In this document: positions 1 through 9,142 of the stretch, in pieces
How the letters are laid out: each line of letters begins with the position of its first letter
Position numbering within the stretch: position 1 is the stretch's first letter
Origin: JAAYXS01 sp043820985
GTDB lineage: Bacteria; Planctomycetota; Phycisphaerae; UBA1845; Fen-1342
Length of the DNA: 64,000 nt
NCBI GenBank assembly: GCA_043820985.1
Contig: JBDRDH010000070.1
Coordinates: forward strand, 1 to 64,000
Direction of reading: 5' to 3'
The notes under the pieces: generated by a model
What the model saw: only the letters and a program-made list of their open reading frames with translations
Databases searched by the model: none
Told to the model about the DNA's origin: nothing
Program-made: the position numbers and the translations under genes

Positions 1-1309
1 CCTTGTCAGTGGAGTTCCTCACGAACTTCTGGCACTCATAACGCCGCGAGGCAACCGCCACCGTCCGGGTTCCGTGGATGTTGTTCTTGATCGCTTCGCC
101 GGGATTCAGCTCCATCATTGGTACGTGTTTGTGCGCGGCCGCGTGGTAGACGACCGAAGGACGCTCCTGTTTGAACACCTGGTCAACTCGGTCGGTATCC
201 CCGATATCCGCGATGTACGGCACGCACGGCACGTTCTGAACCTCGCGCCGCAATTCCCGATCAATATCGAACAGGTGTTGCTCGGCCTGCTCCAGCAGCA
301 CCAGACGTTTCGGTCTGAAACGCGCGATCTGGCGGCACATTTCCGAGCCGATCGAGCCACCGGCACCGGTGACCATCACGACGCGATCCCGGATAAACTG
401 CTCGATCACGCTTTCGTCCAGCTTGACCGGATCACGGCCAAGCAGGTCGTCAATGTCGACATCGCGCATTTCGCTGACGCCCGCTCGGCCGGCGATCAGA
501 TCCTCCACCGCCGGCAACGTCTTGAAACGCAGATTAGTGCCGCGACACAGCTCCACCACTCTACGTATCTCTGACTGTGTCGCCGAGGGCATCGCGATCA
601 GTAATTCATCGACCGTGTGCTCTTCGCAAAGTTCCTTGATTTGATCGATGCGGCCGAGCACCTCGATGCCGTGAATGATAGCCCCGTTCTTGGCTGGATC
701 GTCATCTAAAAAGCCCACCACCCGGTAACGCATCACTGGCATGCGCAGCAACTCGCGAACGGCATTCTCCGCCGCGTTGCCCGCCCCCAGGATCAGCAGC
801 TTGGGCACTACCGCGTCGGCTACCGGGCGCACTTCCTCGTGATACAGCCGCACCGCGATACGCGCGCCAGCCACCAGGGCGATCGTACCGGCGAAGTCGA
901 GCAGGAAGACGGAGTCCGGAAAGTCCGCCATACCGAACGGATGGATCGGAATTCCTATCCGGTAGGCGTTCTGCAAGCCATAGTAGATCAGAAAGACAAT
1001 AAAGAAGCTCAACCAGGCGGCCCGGGCCACGTTGAACACGTCGCGCAAACCAACGTATTGCCACCAGGAACGATGCTGCCCCATGGCGACAAAGACGGTG
1101 AGCTTGACCAGCACCACTACCGGGAGCAATGGTAGGAAGAACTGCTGAAACCACAGGCTATAACGTCCAAAGTTATACGCCAGCCCAAACGACAGCAGCC
1201 ATGAAAGGGCGAATAACAGGATGTGTGCCAACACACTTGCCAGGCGACGGTGTGTGCGCGTCCACGGCACCCGGCCGGAAGTATTGAATTGTGCTGGTTC
1301 GTTATCCAT
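1..1309 (-). CDS. Nucleotide-sugar dehydratase/epimerase, FlaA1/CapD/PglF type, 3' end off window
   Basis: Membrane-anchored nucleoside-diphosphate-sugar dehydratase of polysaccharide or glycan synthesis. Reading the minus strand from ATG at 1309 gives 436 codons without a stop. The first ~130 residues hold several hydrophobic segments. A CoA-binding-like Rossmann segment follows (LLILGAGNAAENAV), then the catalytic SDR domain with the NAD motif VTGAGGSIGSEMCRQIARF. The last codons read NSTDK, matching the conserved S-T-D-K of this family, so about a third of the enzyme (C-terminal) lies outside the window. A nearby upstream ATG is out of frame. The family makes 4-keto-6-deoxy sugar nucleotides from UDP-GlcNAc; the exact sugar cannot be told. 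No other sugar genes lie on this side of it. Confidence 0.9.
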   Translation of the reverse strand, partial: MDNEPAQFNTSGRVPWTRTHRRLASVLAHILLFALSWLLSFGLAYNFGRYSLWFQQFFLPLLPVVVLVKLTVFVAMGQHRSWWQYVGLRDVFNVARAAWLSFFIVFLIYYGLQNAYRIGIPIHPFGMADFPDSVFLLDFAGTIALVAGARIAVRLYHEEVRPVADAVVPKLLILGAGNAAENAVRELLRMPVMRYRVVGFLDDDPAKNGAIIHGIEVLGRIDQIKELCEEHTVDELLIAMPSATQSEIRRVVELCRGTNLRFKTLPAVEDLIAGRAGVSEMRDVDIDDLLGRDPVKLDESVIEQFIRDRVVMVTGAGGSIGSEMCRQIARFRPKRLVLLEQAEQHLFDIDRELRREVQNVPCVPYIADIGDTDRVDQVFKQERPSVVYHAAAHKHVPMMELNPGEAIKNNIHGTRTVAVASRRYECQKFVRNSTDK

Positions 1310-1509
1310 ACTGGCGCGCGACCATGCGTATCACATATAGTCCTATATCGGCAGCGCACCCAAGGCGCTACAATCCCCTCGCTCCTGTCCACTCCCCTGG
1401 ATCTCCCCAGCGTCTCACACCAGCACTTGGCAACCATGGCCCCTGAAAGACCGCGGTATTAGCATGCATATCCGCCTATCCGCACTGCCAGGGACGGCAT
1501 AACCAATGT

Positions 1510-2610
1510 CTATGACAACGCATACCGTATCGCTTCCAATAACTCCTCAAGACCCCCGCTGCTCGAAGCTCCCTGGTTAATCAAATTTTCGGCTTTCTCC
1601 AGGGCTGCCGTGGCGCGCGACTTTTCACCCAGCACCAACGCGCAGTAGGCCTCCAGCAGGGCGGAATCCAGGGTGCTACCCGCGCTCGTCTGCCGGACAT
1701 ACTCGCGCATCAGGCGATCCAGACGGTGCGAGCGTCCGGTCTGCTCATCCAGATCTCCATAATAACTGGCAACCGTCTGACTATCCCGAAATGCCTCCGG
1801 TTGTCGATGAGCGGCCGCCGTGAGAAAGTTGAGGGCCGACGCTACCTTTTCACGTTCCAGGCAGGCGTGCGCTCCCAACAAACACGGCACATAAGCCTCC
1901 GCGTCCAGATGCCGTACGCTGGTGAATACGCGCATGACCCGGCGCAAGTCCTGCTGTTTTAGTACGGAGTCCGCTCCTGACATCGTGGCCTGCTTGAATA
2001 GATTTTCACCCTCGCGTTGCAGTTGTTCCACACGCTGATCAGTTCGCGTCTCCATGCGGGACATTTGATCATCAAATGTAAATTCCTCTTCCGCGCGGAT
2101 GCGCTCCTCGCCAGGTGATAAACCGAAAATCCGCTGGAAACGGCTACCATCACGTTTCGGCGTGGGCAGGCGCGTCTGCGGAAGTGGCAACAACGGCACA
2201 CCCCACCCACCCAGGGGAGTATCCAGGGCAACTGCCGCCGTAAATCCCGAGGACGTTTGTATTTGCCAAAGATCGATTACTCCCGAGGGCAATAGCCTCT
2301 GGTAATGCACTGAGGGTATCGGACCAACTTGAACCAAGGACGGAACCGAGCCCCGGGTGTCAGACACCGGACCGCGCGGCATACTAACCCTCATTTGTGC
2401 CACAGCCACATCTGGAGTGGCGGATTCGGAGACTACCGAGCGCCTGGTATAACGACCACCAACCCGCTGAACCGACGCCGATGGGGCCGACTCACCAGTT
2501 GCGCGGTTCAAACCCGCGCCCCGACCCACCTGAGCCTCCGCGACGCTGACCCAAGTCATCAGCAACGCCGCCGAAACCAACCACGCAGACCATGTTTTCG
2601 GGAGTCCCAT
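1510..2610 (-). CDS. Secreted protein of unknown function with helical C-terminal half
   Basis: About 366 residues beginning MGLPKTWSAWL, a clear signal peptide ending near VAEA-Q. The ATG at 2610 is preferred over one seven codons upstream because a GGAG stands six bases before it. The N-terminal half is Pro/Ser/Arg rich with a small central segment containing LPSGVIDLWQIQTSSGF. The C-terminal half is helical and resembles TPR-like repeats (ACLEREKVASALNFLTAAAH, then ALVLGEKSRATAALEKAE). I do not recognise the family. It is divergent from the DAHP synthase gene; envelope or periplasmic location is inferred from the signal peptide. Confidence 0.75.
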   Translation of the reverse strand: MGLPKTWSAWLVSAALLMTWVSVAEAQVGRGAGLNRATGESAPSASVQRVGGRYTRRSVVSESATPDVAVAQMRVSMPRGPVSDTRGSVPSLVQVGPIPSVHYQRLLPSGVIDLWQIQTSSGFTAAVALDTPLGGWGVPLLPLPQTRLPTPKRDGSRFQRIFGLSPGEERIRAEEEFTFDDQMSRMETRTDQRVEQLQREGENLFKQATMSGADSVLKQQDLRRVMRVFTSVRHLDAEAYVPCLLGAHACLEREKVASALNFLTAAAHRQPEAFRDSQTVASYYGDLDEQTGRSHRLDRLMREYVRQTSAGSTLDSALLEAYCALVLGEKSRATAALEKAENLINQGASSSGGLEELLEAIRYALS

Positions 2611-2931
2611 AACCAACTCCATCCTTGCCAAGCTAAGGACCTCTTATTTTACCATCGGTTACTGCGACGGGAAACCTCGATACACCCATTCGATCCAATC
2701 TATAATGGTGTCCTACCACACCTCCGCCAGAGGGATCAAACGCATCAGCAAACGATGTATGCTATACGGTTTAACCTCGGTCTGGTTCGGCGTCCCGGGC
2801 GCGCGCACGATCACTCTTTACAACGGGCTCGCCTAGCCAGCGACGGTGCTTTATGATCCGCATTCTACAATTTACAGCCGGCTCACCCGTTATGCCTATT
2901 GCTGGAGTGTGAAGCCCAGCGGGAGTACTTA
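2611..2931. other. Divergent intergenic region
   Basis: About 320 bases separate the divergent secreted-protein and DAHP synthase genes. A TATAAT lies at 2701-2706 without a recognisable -35 hexamer, and a TACAAT lies near 2868. No open reading frame here looks like a protein. I cannot assign a promoter confidently. Confidence 0.4.
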
Positions 2932-3945
2932 ATGCTCGTTGTGATGAAATCCGACGCAACACCAGCACAAATCGAAGCCGTCGCCGACCGCATCAGCCAA
3001 CTCGGTTACACACCCCACGTTATCCCGGGGGCCCTGCGGACCGCTATCGGGATTACCGGCAATCGTGGTCCGGAAGGCCGCGACGCACTCTCAGTCCTGT
3101 CCGGCGTCGCTGATGTCATCCGCGTAACCTCGGCTTACAAACTTGTTTCACGTGAAACACATCCCGAGCCGTCCGCTTTCCCGGTTGCAAATACGCGCAT
3201 TGGCAAGGGTTTCACACTCATTGGCGGTCCGTGCTCCGTCGAAAACGAAGCCATGCTGCTTAATACCGCCGAATTTATGACCAAGCGTGGCGTGAAATTA
3301 TTGCGCGGCGGAGCATACAAACCACGCACCAGCCCCTACGCCTTCCAGGGCCTCGGCGAAGAAGGCTTGCGCATCCTCGCCAAGGCCAAGGAGCAAACCG
3401 GCATCGGCATCGTTACCGAGGTCATGGATACCGAAAGCCTGCCCGCCATCGTCGAGGTCGCCGACGTCATCCAGATCGGCACGCGGAACATGCAGAACTA
3501 CCCACTCCTGCGGCGACTGGCGGAGGTTGATAAGCCCATGTTGCTCAAACGTGGCATGGCCGCCACGCTGGAGGAATGGCTGATGGCCGCCGAGTATCTC
3601 GTCAGCGGCGGCAACCGGCGTGTCATACTCTGCGAGCGCGGCGTGCGCACCTTCGCCGATCAGACGCGCAACACGCTCGACCTGTCGGCGATCCCGGTGG
3701 TCAAGCACCTGTCGCACCTGCCGATCATCATCGATCCCAGCCACGGCACCGGCAAGGCGGCGTACGTCCCGTCAATGTGCCTGGCCGCCCTCGCCGCCGG
3801 CGCGGATGGTTTGCTAATCGAAGTCCACCCCGACCCCTCCCAAGCCCTCTCCGACGGCGCCCAGTCGCTGACCTTCGACGCCTTCACTAAGATGCAAGAA
3901 TCCCTCCGCCCCATCGCCACCGCGCTGAACGTGGAAATTCTGTAG
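2932..3945 (+). CDS. aroF: 3-deoxy-7-phosphoheptulonate synthase (DAHP synthase, type I-beta)
   Basis: First enzyme of the shikimate pathway: condenses phosphoenolpyruvate and erythrose 4-phosphate to DAHP. About 337 residues. An N-terminal ferredoxin-like regulatory domain (about 1-75, beginning MLVVMKSDATP) precedes the TIM barrel, as in the feedback-regulated Thermotoga-type enzyme. Family motifs seen are GPCSVE, LLRGGAYKPRTSPYAFQG, TEVMD, QIGTRNMQN, LLKRGM, ILCERGVRTF and PIIIDPSHGTG. The ATG at 2932 follows GGGAG by six bases; an in-frame upstream start has no such site. A perfect parS palindrome lies inside the gene at 3144-3159, between the regulatory domain and the barrel. Confidence 0.95.
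   Translation: MLVVMKSDATPAQIEAVADRISQLGYTPHVIPGALRTAIGITGNRGPEGRDALSVLSGVADVIRVTSAYKLVSRETHPEPSAFPVANTRIGKGFTLIGGPCSVENEAMLLNTAEFMTKRGVKLLRGGAYKPRTSPYAFQGLGEEGLRILAKAKEQTGIGIVTEVMDTESLPAIVEVADVIQIGTRNMQNYPLLRRLAEVDKPMLLKRGMAATLEEWLMAAEYLVSGGNRRVILCERGVRTFADQTRNTLDLSAIPVVKHLSHLPIIIDPSHGTGKAAYVPSMCLAALAAGADGLLIEVHPDPSQALSDGAQSLTFDAFTKMQESLRPIATALNVEIL
3144..3159. promoter_or_regulatory. parS centromere site (ParB binding), inside aroF
   Basis: TGTTTCACGTGAAACA is an exact match to the bacterial chromosomal parS 16-mer and a perfect palindrome. ParB-CTP clamps load at such sites, which usually lie near the replication origin. It falls in coding sequence, encoding LVSRET. A second perfect copy is at 57751-57766. 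Confidence 0.85.
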
Positions 3946-4060
3946 CGGCCGCCCCCAAATCCGAACGCACAGCGCTAGCAAGCACCCAATCCGAGCCCCG
4001 AGCGCAAGCGAGCGGGTTCTCAATCAGAGCCTGAAGCGTAAGCGAAGGTTAATCCCATAC
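3946..4060. repeat. Tandem degenerate copies of a dispersed ~33-base GC-rich repeat
   Basis: Three adjacent, diverged copies start near 3957, 3987 and 4020. Each begins AATC(C/A)GAG or similar and contains a core like GAGCGCAAGCGAGCGGG. The same family occurs at 26876-27090 and inside the methyltransferase relic near 30430. The array lies between the convergent DAHP synthase and Clp-N genes. Confidence 0.7.
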
Positions 4061-4110
4061 ATCCGTAGTGGCCGGCGAGACGACGCCACGACGATTGAAA
4101 TGAGCTCGGC

Positions 4111-5262
4111 TTAGCCAAGAATCGCGTTCAAACGTTCGAGGACGCGTTCAACGTCGTCGATCAAATCGCGGTACTTGGCGGCTAGCTCGAACTGGTCCTG
4201 CTGGGCGGCGGCGGCTTTGCGGGAGTTGATTTCGGCGAGCAACCTCAGCGCCAGGTCGCTGGCCGTGTCGTTCGCGGGCAAGTGTTCGACATGTACATCC
4301 TCCAGCCCGGGCTCGATTCCAGCGCTGAGCAGCTTGAGCACTTCCACGCGGACTTCGTCGAGCTTGAGTCCCAGATTCGTTAGCACATGGCCGGCAATAC
4401 CGTCGCGCTCGCGCAGCAGACCGAGCAGGATATGTTCAGTGCCGACGTAGTTGTGGTTCAGGTTGCGAGATTCCTCGATGGCGTACTCGATGACGCGCTT
4501 GGCCCGCGGGGTCTGGGGCAGCTTGCCCATGGTGACCATTTCAGGCCCGCTCTTGACGAGCTTTTCGACCTTTGTACGCACCTGGCGCAGGTCGACGCCG
4601 CGGTTCTTTAACACATTGGCCCCGACACCCGAGCCCTCTTTAACCAGCCCGAGCAGGATGTGCTCGGTACCGATGTACTCGTGGTTGAACCGCTGGGCCT
4701 CCTGGTTGGCCAACGCCATCACTTTGCGCGCGCGGTCGGTAAAGCGTTCGAACATAGCCTGGCCCCTTGTTGTGAATATACCCTCAGGCGGCGCAGTCTG
4801 TTCGGTCGTGTCTCTGGGAGCGTTTACATCGCCGAGCAGGTTGAGTATTTCCGCGCGTACCTTATCGAGGTTAAGGCCCAGGTTCATGAGCACCTGGGCG
4901 GCCACGCCGTCCTGCTCGCGCAGCAGACCGAGCAGCACGTGCTCGGTGCCGACGTAGTTATGGTTAAGCCACCTGGCTTCCTCCATGGCGTACTCGATGA
5001 CGCGCTTGGCTCGTGGAGTCTGAGGAAGCTTGCCCATGGTGGCCATTTCAGAACCCCTCTTGATCAGCTTTTCAACCTCCTTACGGACCTTACGCAGGTT
5101 GACGCCGAGGTTCTTCAACGCATTCGCCCCGACACCCGCGCCCTCTTTGACCAGTCCGAGCAGGATGTGTTCCGTGCCGATGTATTCATGGTTGAAGCGC
5201 TGGGCTTCCTGATTGGCCAACGACATGACTTTACGGGCACGGTCGGTGAAGCGTTCGAACAT
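4111..5262 (-). CDS. Double ClpC-type N-domain protein with UVR motif, no ATPase
   Basis: 383 residues. Residues 1-145 and 169-310 are two near-identical copies of the substrate/adaptor-binding N-domain of ClpC, each itself a pair of Clp_N repeats (MFERFTDRARKVM, EYIGTEHILLGLVKEG, NYVGTEH). The second copy starts with what looks like a retained initiator Met (GQAMFERFTDR), as if two genes fused. Residues ~345-383 form a UVR-like helical motif (DQFELAAKYRDLID). No Walker A/B motif or AAA+ module is present, so it cannot unfold proteins itself. It may bind ClpC adaptors or substrates, or McsB-like partners. The next gene upstream has one copy of the same architecture. Confidence 0.88.
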   Translation of the reverse strand: MFERFTDRARKVMSLANQEAQRFNHEYIGTEHILLGLVKEGAGVGANALKNLGVNLRKVRKEVEKLIKRGSEMATMGKLPQTPRAKRVIEYAMEEARWLNHNYVGTEHVLLGLLREQDGVAAQVLMNLGLNLDKVRAEILNLLGDVNAPRDTTEQTAPPEGIFTTRGQAMFERFTDRARKVMALANQEAQRFNHEYIGTEHILLGLVKEGSGVGANVLKNRGVDLRQVRTKVEKLVKSGPEMVTMGKLPQTPRAKRVIEYAIEESRNLNHNYVGTEHILLGLLRERDGIAGHVLTNLGLKLDEVRVEVLKLLSAGIEPGLEDVHVEHLPANDTASDLALRLLAEINSRKAAAAQQDQFELAAKYRDLIDDVERVLERLNAILG

Positions 5263-5322
5263 ATCTGGATCCCTTATTCAGTGCATCACACCCGGCAACG
5301 CCGATCAATGCTAGTGTCGCGC

Positions 5323-6036
5323 TTACGGATCGTCGTCCGCGCCTTCGTCGGCGGGCGGCTTATCCTCCGTCGATTTTTCCTGGCGCAACACATCGTTTAA
5401 CAGATGAATTGCCCCCTCGAAGGCAATGGCCACGTCGCGATAGCCGGCGGCCAACTCGTAATCGGCACGCTTGACGGCGGCATCCTTGCGAGCATGAATT
5501 TGCTCCAGCAGTTCTAGAGCCAGCTTGCCAACCTCGTCGTCGCCGAGCACTTCCTCCGGCGGCGCGACTTTGAGCGGAGGCATATCTTCAAGCTCGACTC
5601 CAGTACCGAGCAGGTTGAGCACTTCCGCGCGGACATCCTCGAGCTTGAGACCCAGATTCATGAGCACCTGGGCAGCCACGCCGTCCTGCTCGCGCAGCAG
5701 GCCGAGCAGGATGTGCTCGGTGCCGACGTAGTTGTGGTTCAGGTCGCGGGCTTCCGCGATGGCGTACTCGATGACGCGCTTGGCTCGCGGAGTCTGGGGT
5801 AGCTTGCCAATGGTGACCTTTTCGGGTCCACTCCTGACGAGTTTCTCGACCTCCGTACGCACCTTGCGCAGGTCGACACCGAGGTTTTTCAGCACGTTAG
5901 CCCCGACGCCCGAGCCCTCCTTGACCAGCCCGAGCAGGATGTGTTCCGTGCCGATGTACTCGTGATTGAGACGCTGGGTTTCCTGGTTGGCCAACGCCAT
6001 GACCTGGCGCGCGCGGTCGGTGAAGCGTTCGAACAT
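5323..6036 (-). CDS. Single ClpC-type N-domain protein with UVR motif, no ATPase
   Basis: 237 residues: one ClpC N-domain (two Clp_N repeats, residues 1-145, starting MFERFTDRARQVM), an acidic linker, and a C-terminal UVR-like motif (RADYELAAGYRDVA). It lacks AAA+ domains. It lies 60 bases upstream of the double-domain gene on the same strand, and the two clearly arose by tandem duplication, giving three N-domains in a row. A promoter-like sequence lies 64 bases upstream. Function is inferred only: an adaptor, decoy or regulator of the ClpCP protease. Confidence 0.88.
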   Translation of the reverse strand: MFERFTDRARQVMALANQETQRLNHEYIGTEHILLGLVKEGSGVGANVLKNLGVDLRKVRTEVEKLVRSGPEKVTIGKLPQTPRAKRVIEYAIAEARDLNHNYVGTEHILLGLLREQDGVAAQVLMNLGLKLEDVRAEVLNLLGTGVELEDMPPLKVAPPEEVLGDDEVGKLALELLEQIHARKDAAVKRADYELAAGYRDVAIAFEGAIHLLNDVLRQEKSTEDKPPADEGADDDP

Positions 6037-6099
6037 GTCAGGGTCCCTCGTTAAGAAGCGTGCCCCCGGCGACCCCGGTGGCTGCCCACTTCAAGCGAG

Positions 6100-6128
6100 A
6101 TTATCACGACATGCAGCCTGAGATGCAA
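6100..6128 (-). promoter_or_regulatory. Likely sigma70-type promoter for the Clp N-domain genes
   Basis: On the minus strand TTGCAT (6128-6123) and GATAAT (6105-6100) are separated by 17 bases, close to the consensus, 64 bases before the start of the 237-residue Clp N-domain protein. Confidence 0.5.
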
Positions 6129-6182
6129 TCGATATTGACTGTGTGTGCAGGTTGGGGGGCGTTTGCTAGTGGTGTAGATAAG

Positions 6183-6290
6183 GATTGAGGGTTGGGGTCC
6201 GGGGTGGTCTCCCCCATCTTAACTCTTAATTCTCAACTCCCAACTTAACTCGCTATTCGCTACTTGTTGCTCTCTACTCATCACTCCGGC
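6183..6290. repeat. Dispersed AT-richer intergenic repeat, copy 1
   Basis: Contains AGGATTGAGGGTTGG and then TTAACTCTTAATTCTCAACT, closely resembling a segment at 28539-28610. It overlaps the last codons of the kinase gene on the minus strand. No coding potential is evident. Confidence 0.5.
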
Positions 6291-9142
6291 GAATCCGCGG
6301 GCTCGGGGGACACGCCAGCGGCCTCGGTATAACGCGCCGCTTCCTCGGGGCGGCCCCAGGCTTCGTATAAATTGACCAAGTGGCCGGCGGCGGTGCGGGT
6401 GCGTTGATGCTCCGGACCTAGTGACTTGTTGAGATTGTCGTAGCATTCGAGCAGCAGCTTTTCGGCCTGCTCATACCGCTCCATCTTCAGCAGGCACTGG
6501 CCGTATGTCATCCGAACCGACCAGCGGAACCAATGCCCGGGCGGCGCGACTTGGTCCGTGAGGCGGATCGTCTTTTGGAGTATTTCCTCGGCTTCCGCGA
6601 AGTTCTCGCGTTCGATCAGCAGCGAGCCGAGATTGGTGCGCGCGGCCAAAACGCTGAAGCTGCTCTCGCCTTGGGCAGCCTCCAGGCCGGCGACCACACG
6701 CCGCATGATTTTCTCGGATTTCTCCAATTCACGACGCTCGTAATACAGACCGGCCAGACTGGACAGGCAGTTCAGCGTGCGCGAATCGTGTGGTCCGTGC
6801 AGCTTCTCCGATATCTCCGCCGCGCGTTCGAGGTATGTACAGGCTTCCTCGAACTCTCCCGCGTTGCGCAGAATGAGCCCCAGGTGCGAAATGGCCTTGA
6901 GCGTATCGGGATGCTCGGATCCCAGAATGCGCTCGGCCTTAGCCAGAGCCTGACGGGCCAATTCCTCGGCTTCCGCAAGTTGGTCACGATCGAACAACAA
7001 GCTCGCCAGGTTAATCAGCGTCTGAATCGTGGCATGATGATCCTCGCCGTAGACTTCACGCGCCAAGGCAAGTGACTGGCGCGAGAGCTCCTCGGCCGCG
7101 GGCAGATCGCCACGATGCTTGACCGCAGTCGCCAGATTCTGAAGAAGGCTCAGGCGTTTCGGATGGCGTGGGCCATACTTCTCGGTCCAGTGCCGCAGGA
7201 CGTCACGGAACAACTCCTCGGCTTTCTCGGTCTGATCTTTGTCAAGTGCTAATACCGCCAGTCCATTGGTGGCTTCGAAAATGGCATCATCCTGGCTGTT
7301 GAGATGTTCCCGCATGGCCACTATCAAGTCTCGGAGTTCGTGCTCAACCTCATCCAGCCGACCACGATCCTTGAGCACACCGGCTCGATCGTAACGCGCT
7401 ATCAGTGTCAGACGGTCATGGTCCCCCAGCGTGGACCGATAACGCGCGATTAGATCGTCGTACATGGCCTCGGCCTGCTCGAGCTTGTTCTGCTTCCAAT
7501 GCACTTGAGCCAAGCCACTCAGGCTAGCCAATGTCTCGGGATGATTCGGCCCTAACAGTTCAGAGCGCACCTCGTAAGCAGCTTGAAGATGTTCACGCGC
7601 CTGATCCCAGCGACTGATGTTCAGGTAGACCCGGCCAATGACCTGATGAATGCTGGCCTGCACATCAGGATATTCCGCCAACTCGGCGCCGATCTCCTCG
7701 GCGGCGGAATCCAGCACAACGCGCAATAACGAATCGTCGCGGCCTTGTGCTATTTCCGGACTAATATGACCGAGCATGCTCAGCAGGAAATCGCCAAAAG
7801 CCGAGGCGCGCGTGGCCTCCATGGCGGCCTCCGCGCGCCGCATTTCAGCCAGTTCATAGCGCTTTTGAGCCAGGACCTCCGCATTCGTGGCCCTGATCGC
7901 CAGCCAGGTGCTGACAATCGTTCCAACTACCAGCACCAAAAAGATGCCCGCCAGCCCGAATACCAGTGATTTGTTACGCCGCGCAAACTTGCGCAATTGA
8001 TAAAACGTCGTTACCGGGCGGGCCATGATCGGCACATCCGCGAGATACCGCCGAATGTCCGCCGCCAGATCAGACGCCGATTGATAACGATGCCGTTTAT
8101 CTTTTTCAAGAGCCTTGTTTAGTATGGCATCCAGGTCGCCCCGCAGAGCGCGATTAACCGAGGAAAGCGTGGGTGGTTCTTCCTCCGTAATCGTCCGAGC
8201 CGCTTGTGGCAGTGTTTTCCGGGCGACATCCAGGGGCACTTGCCCGGTCAACAGCTCAAACAGTATCACACCGAGCGCATAAACATCCGCGCGCGTATCC
8301 AGTTGATCCGGTTCGCCCGCGACCTGTTCCGGGCTTATGTAGGCCATCGTGCCGATGATCTGGCCAGTCTGGGTCTGTAATGTCGTGGTCCGGATATCCG
8401 CGTCGGTGATACGAGCGACACCGAAGTCGACTACCTTCGGTTGCCCCCCCGCGTCCACCAGAATGTTACTCGGCTTCAAATCGCGATGAATCACGCCCTT
8501 CTGATGCGCGTGATGAACCGCGTCACACACCTTCGCCAATAACTCCAGCCGAGCCCGGATGCCCAAATCACGCGCCGCCGCGTAGGCTGACAGCGGTTGT
8601 CCCTCGACGAACTCCATCGCGAAAAACGGCTGACGGCCCTGAGCCGTCTGGGCCGTGCCCGCTTCAAATATCTGCGCGATGCCCGGATGTTGCAACCACC
8701 CCAGTACCTGGCTCTCATGCTCAAAACGCTTCAGAGTCTCCGGCGATTCGACCCCCGGCCGGATGACCTTCAAAGCCACGATCCGCCGTGGATTATCCTG
8801 CTGGGCGCGGTAAACCACTCCCATGCCCCCCTGCCCCAGAATCCCCAGGATCCGGTAAGGCCCGATCCGCCCCGGACCGGTATCCGGCTCGGCGACTTGC
8901 TCCACCCTTGTTTCACCCTCGAGCAATGATTCCGGCTGTCCGACCGCGAACTCCGCTCCCAGGGCCGGCGTCCGTAAAAACGTGTCGGCCACCTGTTCGC
9001 TGGCTAACAACGATTCAACTTCCTGGCGTAGTTGCTGATCGGATTCGCAGCACTGCTCCAGAAACGCCGCCCGCTCCGCTGACGCGCGGTCGCGCGCCGC
9101 CAGGAAGATCTCGCGAATACGTTCATAGCGTTCCGGCGTCAT
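6281..9142 (-). CDS. Transmembrane Ser/Thr protein kinase with TPR sensor region
   Basis: 953 residues. A Hanks-type kinase domain spans ~94-370: glycine loop GQGGMG, Lys125 in VALK, HRDLKPSN at 219, DFG at 239, SPEQ. One transmembrane helix follows (~392-414). The extracytoplasmic or C-terminal part (~490-930) is made of tetratricopeptide repeats of the kinesin-light-chain type (NHPETLASLSGLAQVH and similar). The ATG at 9142 overlaps the stop codon of the upstream ECF sigma gene (ATGA), so the two are translationally coupled; a GTG at 9151 is a less likely start. The kinase probably controls or is controlled with that sigma factor, an arrangement common in planctomycetes. Confidence 0.93.
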   Translation of the reverse strand: MTPERYERIREIFLAARDRASAERAAFLEQCCESDQQLRQEVESLLASEQVADTFLRTPALGAEFAVGQPESLLEGETRVEQVAEPDTGPGRIGPYRILGILGQGGMGVVYRAQQDNPRRIVALKVIRPGVESPETLKRFEHESQVLGWLQHPGIAQIFEAGTAQTAQGRQPFFAMEFVEGQPLSAYAAARDLGIRARLELLAKVCDAVHHAHQKGVIHRDLKPSNILVDAGGQPKVVDFGVARITDADIRTTTLQTQTGQIIGTMAYISPEQVAGEPDQLDTRADVYALGVILFELLTGQVPLDVARKTLPQAARTITEEEPPTLSSVNRALRGDLDAILNKALEKDKRHRYQSASDLAADIRRYLADVPIMARPVTTFYQLRKFARRNKSLVFGLAGIFLVLVVGTIVSTWLAIRATNAEVLAQKRYELAEMRRAEAAMEATRASAFGDFLLSMLGHISPEIAQGRDDSLLRVVLDSAAEEIGAELAEYPDVQASIHQVIGRVYLNISRWDQAREHLQAAYEVRSELLGPNHPETLASLSGLAQVHWKQNKLEQAEAMYDDLIARYRSTLGDHDRLTLIARYDRAGVLKDRGRLDEVEHELRDLIVAMREHLNSQDDAIFEATNGLAVLALDKDQTEKAEELFRDVLRHWTEKYGPRHPKRLSLLQNLATAVKHRGDLPAAEELSRQSLALAREVYGEDHHATIQTLINLASLLFDRDQLAEAEELARQALAKAERILGSEHPDTLKAISHLGLILRNAGEFEEACTYLERAAEISEKLHGPHDSRTLNCLSSLAGLYYERRELEKSEKIMRRVVAGLEAAQGESSFSVLAARTNLGSLLIERENFAEAEEILQKTIRLTDQVAPPGHWFRWSVRMTYGQCLLKMERYEQAEKLLLECYDNLNKSLGPEHQRTRTAAGHLVNLYEAWGRPEEAARYTEAAGVSPEPADSPE

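Noticed and set aside
2500..2530. tRNA T-arm-like GGTTCAAACCC
   Set aside because: It is inside the coding sequence of the secreted protein, and no acceptor, D or anticodon arms can be paired around it.
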